Below are positions 10,990-19,739 of a DNA stretch of 64,000 bases, piece by piece (the first letter of the stretch is position 1; the number at the start of each line of letters is the position of its first letter). This stretch comes from Pseudocercospora fijiensis CIRAD86 (lineage: Eukaryota; Ascomycota; Dothideomycetes; Mycosphaerellales; Mycosphaerellaceae), in the NCBI RefSeq assembly GCF_000340215.1, contig NW_006921533.1, forward strand, positions 2,791,386-2,855,385, in the 5' to 3' direction. The notes below the pieces were generated by a model. The model did not search any database, was not told the DNA's origin, and saw nothing but the letters and a program-made list of their open reading frames with translations. The position numbers were made by a program, and so were the translations under genes.

Positions 10990-12060
10990 TATTAGCGATA
11001 ACCTACTCGCTAGAACTACGATCTTGCTATTGTTTGAGTATCTAGTTAGTTAATAGCATACCGTATAAATTTGCCGAAGTCTACGAAGCAATTAGCCTCG
11101 TTAACATGCTTCTTAACCTATGCCTTAAGTACGTTAAATAACAACTTAATAGGGTTGAAGTCTAGCGAATACGGAGGCAGGTATCGAAGGTAGATACCTA
11201 CCGCCGCTACGATATCCTTTATACGCTAAGTGCGGTAGATTAACGCATTATCTATAACAATAAATATACTAGGCTCTATTTAAGGTAGTACTATATGCTA
11301 TAACTATGCCTCGAAGATCTCCGCGGTAATAGAACCTTAGTAGATAATAGTGCTATTAAGATAACTATTAACTAATATAGCCGGTAGGACACTCTATCGC
11401 TTTAACCTTACCGCCGACCCTTCTTTAAAGATAGGGCGGTTAACTGGACCGTATCTGTATTTCCGCTATCTAGTGCGCTCGTTAGAGGCGCTCTTATCGA
11501 TATATACTACCTTATACGCTAGCATAGCTATTTGCCTTATCTTAAAGTCGTCTCGAAGGTCCTAGTTCTATTCCGCCGCAAACCGTATCGCTTTCTTCCT
11601 CGTCTAGCTACGCCTCTTTAGTACTCGCGATACCGTCGACTAGCTAATAATAATATCGTATTCGTCGTATAAATACTATACTACCTCGTCTTAGTAGGCA
11701 TACGGTCGGTCGTTAAGGAATTCGAAGATACGCTATAGAAACAGGTAGATTAGTTAAACTGCGACTATATACGCTAGGCAATACGATACTACTTATATCC
11801 TTAAAGATTAGTAATAGCGACTATAGACGACCTAACCTCGCAAGGTCTTTAATATAGAATATACTAAATAGGCGATAATTGTTATAGATCTTGTCGATAC
11901 TGCGCCTAGCGACATTTAGTAGGTTAGAGATAGCGATATTAGACAACTCGCCCTCGTCGAATAGGCGTTTAATCTTATTAAGCTAATAGTCTAGTAACCG
12001 CGCTATTAACAATACCTTCGAGGGGTGTATACTATAGAAATAGCGACGACGAGGTGTAGT
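10990..12060 (-). mobile_element. Tc1/mariner-type transposase relic (RIP-mutated)
   Basis: Read on the minus strand, broken frames show the DDE transposase landmarks in order: YIDKSASN (first acidic region, about 11500), VIDNALIYRT (second, about 11250) and YLPPYSLDFNPIK (third region, about 11150-11190). Here the usual P-Y-S-P-D-x-N-P-I-E block has lost its canonical final acid. Many TAG codons interrupt the frame. The element is inactive. Terminal repeats were not located. Confidence 0.7.
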
Positions 12061-12090
12061 ATCATTTTGGAAGAGAAGTGGGAAACCGCT

Positions 12091-12798
12091 AAGAAGCTAA
12101 TTCTATGCTAATTATAGTGCAGCCACACTACAGTAAATTCCATGGTCCTCCGAGCGCATGGCGCGACATATTGCATAGCGTAATACACAAACGGCATGCA
12201 GCCAATGACGACCACTTGGCGCATGCACAAGATGAAGATGTGGCGAGTCGCGACCAGGTGGACAGCACATCGTCGTCGTCATGCTGCTTTTGTGGGAGCG
12301 TCAGGCCCAAGAATGGCAGAGAAGCTGAAATGCAGAGCAGCGACAGGCATTAATTACGTCAGTGTGGCTCCTCGAGCGGACTGCTCTCCGCGCCAATCAA
12401 ATGTCGATCATCACGTGAGGACGACCTCAGTGCGAGAACACAACTGGAACGGGAGATGCACAGAGAAAGAATGCCCAGAAATGTCATTGGTATATGCCTA
12501 TATGCAGGAAAGATATACTCGATACGATAGACATTTCTGTATGGTGGCATGTGTCGGCCACATCACCTTGTCGCTTTCCGATGGCTGCTGGGACCTCAGG
12601 AGGCTGTCGAACCACCCTATTTTCTTGGGGGAAGCCTGTCCTGTTTATGTGTGGCAAAATGAGAAGGCCATCAAGGCTGTGAGCAACTCACTTCCTCGAT
12701 GTGCCGACAAAGGAGGTGTTTCGTCTCAGCATGGGCTTTTGCTTGTCGTTTGAGCTTCTTCATTCTCTGCAAGCAGCTCTGTTCTCATGCACGCTTGT
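12091..12798. other. Intergenic region, downstream of the first paralogue
   Basis: Normal base composition resumes here. Apart from the first copy of a direct repeat (12331 onward) I see no credible gene. Open frames on the plus strand (to about 185 codons) have no family features and look like chance frames in GC-balanced DNA. Confidence 0.5.
12331..12440. repeat. Direct repeat, copy 1 (unmutated)
   Basis: About 110 bp that recur at 13651. Across the first 78 bp copies 1 and 2 differ at only about eight sites, mostly transitions in which this copy has C or G and the other has T or A. Similarity resumes weakly at GCCTATATGC further on after a length difference of roughly 60 bp. The two copies bracket the gene at 12799-13719. 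Confidence 0.75.
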
Positions 12799-13719
12799 CT
12801 ACTGAGCCGGTGCAAGGCCAGTTCTGGGCTTCGACTGTCGGCCCTTGGCATTGGCGCTCATCTTCTGCGGGTTTCGGGGGTTGATCGCGTTGCCAGTGAT
12901 GCCGATTCCGGCCATCTTCCGAATGCGAAGCTCCCGCCAATCCTCCATGAACTTGTTCGCCTCTGCCGCGGACACAAAGCCTTCCTTCGCGGTCCAGTCC
13001 TTGAGAGAGTTCGAGATACGCTTCGTGATCATGTTGAGCCCGTTCGTACGCTCCTTCGGCTCGAACCCTTCCTGGCATAGGAGGCGATTGACGTAAGCAT
13101 AGATTTGCTCGTTGGAGAGCTCAAGGGCCACCTTGATGATAGCAGGACCATCAATCTCATGAGATCGTACCCTGACTCTCCTATTTCCACCATTAAGAAT
13201 CTCAGTGGCGGTGAGCTGATCGAACGCCTCCACCTTGTAGTCGTCCGTGTCTCTGAGATGCCGGGGGTAGCGCTTGGACCCATTCGCTCTGACTCTGCTT
13301 GCCTTTTTGCTATGAGACGAGGCGTTTGAGGTGGACCGTCGCGTCGGCTCACCGCGCTCTGTCAGCCGCGTGAGATTGGATGGCTGAGGTGCCAGTGGAG
13401 ACGATGTGCTCAGTAAGCCAGCCGGAAAGGAGTTAGAACCAGTCAGACTTGCCGGCTGAGGATACAGCGTCGATGGGTGGGTGAATTGCTCTGAGGTAAG
13501 TTGGTCGAATGGCAGATCTTGGCCGAATGGTAGTTGTGGGTCGAATGGTAGTTGTGGATTGAATGGCACTTGTGAGAAGAATGCCGCCCATGGATCGACA
13601 GGTGCTGGTGCGTTGAAAAACAACTGTACATCGAACGGTGATTGCGCATTGAATGTAGAGCAGCGATAGGCATTAATTACGTCAGTGTGGTTCCTCGAAC
13701 GGACTGCTCTCCGCGCTAA
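12799..13719 (-). CDS. Paralogue A of an unrecognised family; 5' end missing or unresolved
   Basis: An open minus-strand frame ends at TGA 12799 and runs back to an in-frame stop at 13720-13722. The C-terminal 150 residues match the gene at 14107-15503: shared blocks include DDYxVEAF, LTAxEILxGG, the SHEIDGP/SHDIDGP pair, KRIxNSLK, the WRELRI/WRDLRV pair, TGNAxxPRN and KMSAxAKxRQ. Upstream lies a low-complexity Pro/Phe/Gln tract with repeated PFDPQLPF units and a basic Ser-rich stretch. No ATG precedes the conserved region; the first in-frame ATG is far inside it. Either a 5' exon is unrecognised or the copy is 5'-truncated, since direct-repeat copy 2 begins just where the frame opens. No known domain was recognised, and the function is unknown. 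Confidence 0.55.
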   Translation of the reverse strand, partial: LARRAVRSRNHTDVINAYRCSTFNAQSPFDVQLFFNAPAPVDPWAAFFSQVPFNPQLPFDPQLPFGQDLPFDQLTSEQFTHPSTLYPQPASLTGSNSFPAGLLSTSSPLAPQPSNLTRLTERGEPTRRSTSNASSHSKKASRVRANGSKRYPRHLRDTDDYKVEAFDQLTATEILNGGNRRVRVRSHEIDGPAIIKVALELSNEQIYAYVNRLLCQEGFEPKERTNGLNMITKRISNSLKDWTAKEGFVSAAEANKFMEDWRELRIRKMAGIGITGNAINPRNPQKMSANAKGRQSKPRTGLAPAQ

Positions 13720-13765
13720 TCAAATATCGAGCATTACGAAAGGAAGAGCTCGGTATGAGAACTTT
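13651..13765. repeat. Direct repeat, copy 2 (carries RIP-type transitions)
   Basis: Second copy of the segment at 12331. Differences from copy 1 include C-to-T or G-to-A changes at GCAG, ACAGG, GCTCC, GAGCG, CGCCAAT, AATGTCG and ATCACG; five of these seven fall at CpA or its complement TpG. It overlaps the 5' open end of paralogue A. Confidence 0.75.
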
Positions 13766-14106
13766 GTGAACGCCTATATGCGTGAGAGATTTGGTAGTAG
13801 AGAATCCATGAAACGTGCCAGGCCCACTCGCTCAGCTTGATGCGATCTCCTAGATATCATCAGGCTGCTGCACCGATGGTCCCTCAGAAGTTAGCTCGGC
13901 CTCACGCGCGGGCCCCAGCTCATAGGCCTGACTCTTGAAAGCTATTGGCGCCGACAAGTCAGAGGTGGTAGCCGATTGACTGCCATCAGATCCTGGAGCT
14001 GAAGTGTAGGAACTGCACCCATGGCTTGGAGCGACCATGCTCGTGGTATGAAGCTCGAGAGGCTGCAATTGGAGTTCGAAGAAGCCTGCCCGGCATCTGC
14101 ATCTGC
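13766..14106. other. Spacer between the tandem paralogues
   Basis: A minus-strand open frame (13850-14110) begins inside the last codons of paralogue B and could encode a hydrophilic Ser/Pro-rich peptide. It has no family features, no clear splice link to either neighbour and overlaps gene B, so it is not called as a gene. Confidence 0.4.
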
Positions 14107-15503
14107 TCATTCATCGGCCAATGCAGCTTTTCCCTTGCCCTTCGCCTGACGAGCCTTTGCATGAGCACTCATCTTTGGTACATTTCTGGGAATCACAGCG
14201 TTCCCAGTCTTGCCAATTTTGGCAAACTCCTCGACGCGTAGGTCACGCCAAACCTGGACGAACTCATCCAAGTCTGCCTTCGAAGTGTAACCATCACCCC
14301 GCGCGCAGGCCTTGAGCGAGTTGGTAATGCGCTTAGTGGTCGAGCCGTAGGACTGCGCCTCTAATCGTTCTTGGTCTCGTAGACGGTTGATAAAGTAATG
14401 TATCTCTTCGTTCGTGAAGCACTCAGCCACTTTGAGGATCACTGGTCCATCAATGTCGTGAGATTGGATCCTAATCCCATCCTTGCCGCCGAGCAGGATC
14501 TCAGCCGCGGTGAGCCCACGGAAGGCCTCCACTGAGTAGTCATCCTTGGCCCTACTGTGGCGAGGACCGCTGATCTTGCGCACGCTTACTTGGCTGTTCT
14601 GAATGGAAGCTGCCGATGTGGATTGTTGCATTGGCTCACCTTTTCCTCCTCGTCGAGCTTTCCTTGAGGACAGGGCTGGTAGCGAAGGCAGTGAGCGTGG
14701 CAAGTTGGCCGAAGGTGAGCTGGTAAGTGAAGAACCTGCGAGAGAGGGATCGAATGGCGGCAAAGGGAGTTGCGCGTTTACATTATATGGAAGGAGAGGC
14801 ATCGAGGAATTGGTCCACGTTTGGGTGATGGCTTCCGGCCGGAGGGAGTGCTGGCCAAGTTGGGTGCCGAATGGGAAGTTCATGGCAGGTCCCTGAATAG
14901 CAGCAGGCTGATCTTGTGTATATGTGATTTCTGACGGCTCTTCGAAATCTTGCTGTGCTTCGAAATGTTGCTGTGCTTCGTAAGTCTTGCTTTCTGCTGC
15001 AAATTCCCAGCCAAAGTCGGCCTGAGGCGTTGCTTGTGCCTGCAGCGAGTTGAAAGCTCCAGAGCTCCCCGAAGTGGAGTTCTGCATCGATGCTGATTGC
15101 TCTTGCATGGCGCGTGCGAGTTCCGCCCATGGCGACCTTGCTTCTAGGACCGCAAGTTCTGTACGAGTATTGCTGGCATTCTCATCGTCGCTTCGCCAAA
15201 GTCCTTGCCGCTCTGCCGTTCACAATTGGCAATTTTTTACAACTACAGATGTGGTGAGCACTAACCTGGATTGGATTGATATTGATCAAGCTCGGCCCAA
15301 GATTGGGCAGCTAGATCATCGGTCTGAGTGTGTTGATATTCTCGTGTGTGGCTATTGCGTTGGCTGTAGTCGTCTTGGGTATAATGATAGTCTTGTGGAA
15401 CCTCAAAGAGAGGTTGCGAGTACGAGTGATGGCCAGCATCGTTAGTGTATTGGACGAAATCTTGCGGCAAGGCCATCGGGAAAGGGCAATTCCTGCGCTC
15501 CAT
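14107..15503 (-). CDS. Paralogue B of an unrecognised family, two exons
   Basis: Proposed exons are 15503-15266 and 15212-14107, giving 447 residues. The 53-bp intron (15265-15213) has GTTAGT at the donor and GGCAG at the acceptor and joins NPE to RQGLWRSDD in frame; reading on without splicing hits a stop. The start at 15503 (MERRNCPFP) is the ATG nearest the conserved-looking sequence; an ATG at 15476 is an alternative. The N-terminal 230 residues are Gln/Tyr/Ser/Pro-rich and probably disordered. From about residue 290 comes the block shared with paralogue A (DDYSVEAF, LTAAEILLGG, SHDIDGP, TKRITNSLK, WRDLRV, TGNAVIPRN), with a Lys/Arg-rich tail. The layout of a disordered N-terminus, a folded basic C-terminal domain and no signal peptide would suit a nuclear protein, but that is inference. 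No known domain was recognised. Confidence 0.7.
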
Positions 15504-17104
15504 ATTGAAGAGCGCAAGGCCCTTTGGTATTCGGGGGTTGAGGACAATGATCGTCTTAAGTTGTGGAAGTTGAGCAAGTAAAGAAGAATGCAAACGCTGA
15601 ACTGGTGTTGACATATCAAAGGTGGGATTACAAAGAGACCAAGGAGTTCGGAATAAATACAGAGCAGGAAGGAGGCTGGAAACGCATGGGCCATGACCGC
15701 TCTCACAAGCGTCGGAAGCGCCTCTGCTACTGGTGAACGAGCAGCACTTCCTTCCTAAATAGGCCAGATTCATGCGTTTGCTCCACATGCGACAATGAAG
15801 AGCGGTCTTGTGCTTCCTATTGTTGAGAACCGAACAGAAATCAAGAGCATCGGGCGTGAGTGAAAGAGGGAGATTTCGAGTCGCGCGGGGGCAGTTGCGC
15901 CGTGTGAGTTCTGATGCCGTCGAGTCTGTGAAAATAGTAGCTAGAGCTGCTCTTCGGGATGTGTAACACATCTCCACCGGAGGCCGATTTGCGAAGCGCT
16001 GACATTCTATGGAAGTAGTTTTCGACAGCATTGCATACGATACCCGACAGCGTGTGTAGTGTCCACTGCAGGCCAGAATTCATTCATGCCTCTGTTATAT
16101 AACTCTTGGCCCACTCGATCCGGGCTCGACGCGCGCTCTGCATATTTCTGTGGCTTATGCAGTACCTCGCCTCGCCTCTCACTCACCGTATGGCGCGCGT
16201 CTCATATCTCGTTGCAGCACGCTCGTACTTGATCCCACTTATGTCGAAGAAGTGGGCTTCAAACCAGATGCTGGCTCCTGATCCCATCTCTTGACAGCTC
16301 ATGAATTGCCGACCAGCATTCGCTACAGCAAACGTGAATTACGGCTGTTTGCGGTCCATTCTTATGATCGGTCGTTGTATATCAAGCCAAAGGAGCTCTT
16401 GCAAGCAGGAGTCGCGTCGACCATCGGCAATATCAGTCGCGCGTCCGCTCCTAGTCTGTAGTGTCTCCATGCCTTGACATTACGAGCCGACGGATTTTCG
16501 GTTACTAGAAAGAGCGTCATCAAGCAGTAGTGTTGCGCGATGAACGAGAAAATGCGAGTGTGCGAGTTCTTCAATAAGATGCCTGCTTGAAGCACGAGAG
16601 GAGGTGCGGTCGGGGCAATCAGCAGTGGCCTACATCTCATCTACGTCCATTGCTTTCTACTCACCTCCATCCTCTCTCGATCATGAATCAACCACCAAAC
16701 ATAACGGAATCGATCCCATGAGCTCGCATTCCATTCCGCACGCTGAAAGCAAGCAATCAGTAGTGTGAACCACCCCCAACTCACTCCAATCTAGAAGCAA
16801 GACCAGACTAAACACGAAAAGCACAGTCTAGACACTGCCATCGGAAGGACACAAACGAATGCGTGAGAAAAGGAGACTTCTCGCCTCTGTGCCTTCTCCC
16901 CCATGGCACACATTCAAAATATGCAAGAACGAACTGTGGGAGCATTGTAAGCTTGCTTGATGCGGAAGTATAACAAGTCTGAGAACTCCTTGAGGCATCT
17001 CACGCTCTCTTCTCTGTTTGGCAGCAGCCATCGTGTGCAACTTAGATTGTACTCTGCAAGCTCAGTAAGAAAAAGGATATTGAAAGAACTGGTGGGTGTG
17101 TGTG
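15504..17104. other. Intergenic region without a supported gene
   Basis: Normal-composition DNA of about 1.6 kb. The minus-strand frame of paralogue B stays open upstream to 16031, but that stretch lacks domain features and probably represents leader and promoter. I see no RNA gene or repeat. Confidence 0.4.
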
Positions 17105-17200
17105 ACCAAGGGCGACTGCTCGCTTCCTCGTCTCCCGAGAGTTAGTATACCATCGTCAGATCCTAGCTTCGATACCAATAGCTCGATGATCAAGTCACGC
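17105..17200 (-). pseudogene. Decayed second copy of the neighbouring coiled-coil gene exon
   Basis: On the minus strand, starting near 17200, a short frame reads DLIIELLVSKLGSDDG and closely parallels DLITMLLASKLTSHG in the gene at 17272-17528. The preceding bases (CTTTCTCTCCGTGCG) also parallel the CTTCCCTCCATAG acceptor region of that gene. The similarity fades after about 20 codons, so this looks like an old tandem duplicate. Confidence 0.45.
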
Positions 17201-17271
17201 ACGGAGAGAAAGTGTCTTCGGTGAGCTGTGGAAGTGCGTTCTCGCGTTCATATCTTCCATATCAGCTGACA

Positions 17272-17528
17272 TCAGCCTTTCCAACGAGCTTCCAGGACTT
17301 CGACTTGCTTCTTCAAGCCTTCAATCGTCGACTGCATACCCTGCTGGATTTCGAGAGCGGTCGTGTGGTCCTGTTCGATATCTGATTTCGTGCCGCTGAG
17401 ATTCTGGTATTCCGAACGTAGAGATGCGATCAAAGAATCCTGCTCTGCGATTCTCTCGCCGTCTTCCGAGAATGACACAATACCATGAGATGTCAATTTC
17501 GACGCCAGTAGCATGGTGATCAAGTCAA
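17272..17528 (-). CDS. Short coiled-coil protein, 3' exon
   Basis: A minus-strand frame ending at TGA 17272 encodes a charged C-terminus with heptad-like spacing (SLIASLRSEYQNL, GLKKQVEVLEARW), typical of a coiled coil. An ATG at 17523 would give 83 residues. A better reading may begin upstream: 17561 and above encodes HQQLAELKLL, ending at a GTGAGT donor, and an ATAG acceptor at 17529 would join it in frame to VDLITMLLASKL. That intron would be only 32 bp, shorter than the other introns here, so the 5' structure is uncertain. No function is recognised. A decayed duplicate lies just downstream. Confidence 0.5.
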
Positions 17529-17814
17529 CTATGGAGGGAAGATCTCCAAGGTGAACTCACCCAATAGCTTCAACTCCGCTAATTGTTGATGGGCACAATC
17601 CACCAAACCCGACGTGGAGGGTACAGTATAATATATTCTGGGTGAGGCGATGGCGACATTTGTATAATTTATGCATTCGTATTTGTGGGATCATTCTCTT
17701 CTAATATGCAGGCAGTTCTCCGTCGCTATGCCAGTAGGCGCACACGCAAAGACCCGACCCCCTCATGCGCATATCTCCAGTAACCAACGCCGAAACCCCT
17801 TGCCCAGATCTGCT

Positions 17815-19257
17815 CTAATTCTCCCAATACTTCTTGTACAGCAGTACTCCCAGACCCACAGCGACACCGGCACGACCAGCCAACGAAACAGCGACAGCGC
17901 GACGGACGATGTCGTAGTACCTACCCCGGTTAGTGATCTTGGGAAGCAAAAGCTGCGCAAGAGATTCAACTAACCCTTCAAGCATAGTCGCAACTGCAGA
18001 CTTCTTGCTTGCGACCTTTCCTGCTCCCATGCCAGTGCCGAGCCCATGCAGACCAGTCTCATCAACGCGCTCGTTCTCCCCTGGTCCCTCCACGAAGACA
18101 GTCGACTCGGAAACGTCGGAAATAGGCACCACTTTTCTCATGATACCGCTCTCTGATGCGCCTCCGAAAGATGGCCTCATACCACGGAAGCTGAACTCGG
18201 TACCGGACTGCAGCTCAATACGCTTGCGCTCCTTGAAGTTGTAGGTCATCAGCCAGATTGCGAAACGGACGTCGAGCGGTGTGAAGGTCGGATAGGTCCA
18301 GAGAGTAAGGGCGTTGTGCGGCGGGAAGAGGTCGAGGAAGTCGCTGACAACGCCGAGAGTGAGGCCCCAGAGCAGCAGTGCGCAGTACTTGCGAGGTAAT
18401 TGAAGCTGGTTGAAGACGTCCGATTTTGCGATCTTGGTCGCGGTGGAGCAGACTTTGTCGCACATAGTCAGTGATTCGTGGGCATAGTCGACTGGAGTCT
18501 CGATGCTGTACAGTGAATCTGTCGGCTCGAGACTGATAGCGGCAAATGACATCTTGCCCAGAATGACGCTGAGCATCCATTTCTTGACTCCGGTCTCTTC
18601 ATTTGCCATGCGACTCGAGACATCTTCGAAGGCGACAGTACGGTTTGCAGGATCTAGCAGACTGCGTAGTGGCACCCAATGGGTCTCGGCGACTTCGGTG
18701 GGCTGCAGTCTGAGTTTGGGGTGACCATGCGTAGTGACGAGAAAGACGTAGGGGCAGAGTACCATCAGAGGCTTCTTTCCCCAGTGCGTAGTGACCATTC
18801 GCTGAGGAAGGTTGCCGCACGGGATAGCATACTCGGCTAGATCCAGACCAACTTCTTCCAATGCCTCTCGAACGGCAGTCGCTTGATCATCTGCATCCTC
18901 TGGATCTCTCTTTCCGCCAGGGAGCGCGATGTGCGAAGTCCACCGATCGCCTTTTCGTGAAGCGCGCTTGATGAAGAGCACTTCTGGCTCACCATGCTGA
19001 ACCCAATCGTGACTGAAGAATGAGTCGATGCTGTCTGCTTTCTGAGCTGGGGACTGAGGTGCAGCTGACTCGGGCCAATGCGCATATGACGGCTGAACTC
19101 GAATAACCAGTGCGACTGAAGCGCGCTTCTGGGACTCGGGTGATAGCAAGACGGGATATGGCGAATCGGTAAGGTCTTTCAGGATGCGGTGAAGCTGCGG
19201 GATAACACTGGTAGACGGAATTGCACTCGCATCGCCAGCATCGCCGAAGCCCGTCAT
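17815..19257 (-). CDS. Nudix hydrolase with C-terminal membrane anchor
   Basis: Single exon, 480 residues, ATG at 19257. The Nudix region runs from about residue 46 to 230. The metal-binding box is at 114-137: GG at 114-115, E120, R130-E131, E134-E135 and G137. The spacing between E120 and R130 is two residues longer than the classical GX5EX7REUXEEXGU, resembling the LPGG...REALEEVG pattern of PCD1/NUDT7-type coenzyme A pyrophosphatases. The likely reaction is Mg2+-dependent cleavage of a nucleoside diphosphate linked to another group, with a CoA-like substrate possible but unproven. The C-terminal half is long and ends in a hydrophobic segment (about 457-475) followed by KKYWEN, which could anchor the protein in a membrane. 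There is no signal peptide. It is followed on the same strand by unrelated genes. Confidence 0.8.
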   Translation of the reverse strand: MTGFGDAGDASAIPSTSVIPQLHRILKDLTDSPYPVLLSPESQKRASVALVIRVQPSYAHWPESAAPQSPAQKADSIDSFFSHDWVQHGEPEVLFIKRASRKGDRWTSHIALPGGKRDPEDADDQATAVREALEEVGLDLAEYAIPCGNLPQRMVTTHWGKKPLMVLCPYVFLVTTHGHPKLRLQPTEVAETHWVPLRSLLDPANRTVAFEDVSSRMANEETGVKKWMLSVILGKMSFAAISLEPTDSLYSIETPVDYAHESLTMCDKVCSTATKIAKSDVFNQLQLPRKYCALLLWGLTLGVVSDFLDLFPPHNALTLWTYPTFTPLDVRFAIWLMTYNFKERKRIELQSGTEFSFRGMRPSFGGASESGIMRKVVPISDVSESTVFVEGPGENERVDETGLHGLGTGMGAGKVASKKSAVATMLEGLVESLAQLLLPKITNRGRYYDIVRRAVAVSLAGRAGVAVGLGVLLYKKYWEN

Positions 19258-19739
19258 ACTGTAGTCCTGAGGGGTGATCGGTGAGGGCGAGAGAGTAAGA
19301 CGGACTCAGTAGTAACTCGAGGCGCGATAAGATGCGGTTACTGCTGATCAGTCCAACGCGTGCCACACGTCTAATCCTACAGCTCAAGAGAGAGTATGGA
19401 AACGAGTGTGTTATTACCTTGGAATGTCTAGTAGAGCGACAGCATAGCCACTAGTTGTCGCATGTGCTTCTGATGTCGATGTAGCGATGTCGATGTTTAG
19501 TTTCAATTTGAAAGCTCATGACGACCGAGGCCGAGTCGGCACAGCACGGCACGGCAATTCATCGGCAATTCATCGGCAATTGACCGAGTCCTTCACATGC
19601 GCTCAAGCGCTGTGCATTGCCTATATCATACAAGATCGTCATCTATACATCATCAGAAGAAGTGAAGTTCTGCAGAATGTCAAATCCCGCGTATAAGCAG
19701 TACACCGGCCACCAACGAGCCTCGTCAATGCTGTGCCAT
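19258..19739. other. Intergenic region with short tandem repeat
   Basis: Between the Nudix gene and the LPMO gene. At about 19555-19585 an 11-bp unit (GGCAATTCATC) is repeated nearly three times. No gene is supported. Confidence 0.45.

Noticed and set aside
12105..12753. Overlapping plus-strand frames of 82 and 185 codons
   Set aside because: They span the direct-repeat copy and have no domain features; the matching repeat copy at 13651 does not preserve the frame.
13850..14110. Separate small gene between the two paralogues
   Set aside because: It starts within the last codons of paralogue B and has only low-complexity sequence. It could hide a 5' exon of paralogue A, but no clean splice pair was found.
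15841..16083. Minus-strand frame upstream of paralogue B
   Set aside because: No protein features; most likely leader or promoter sequence.
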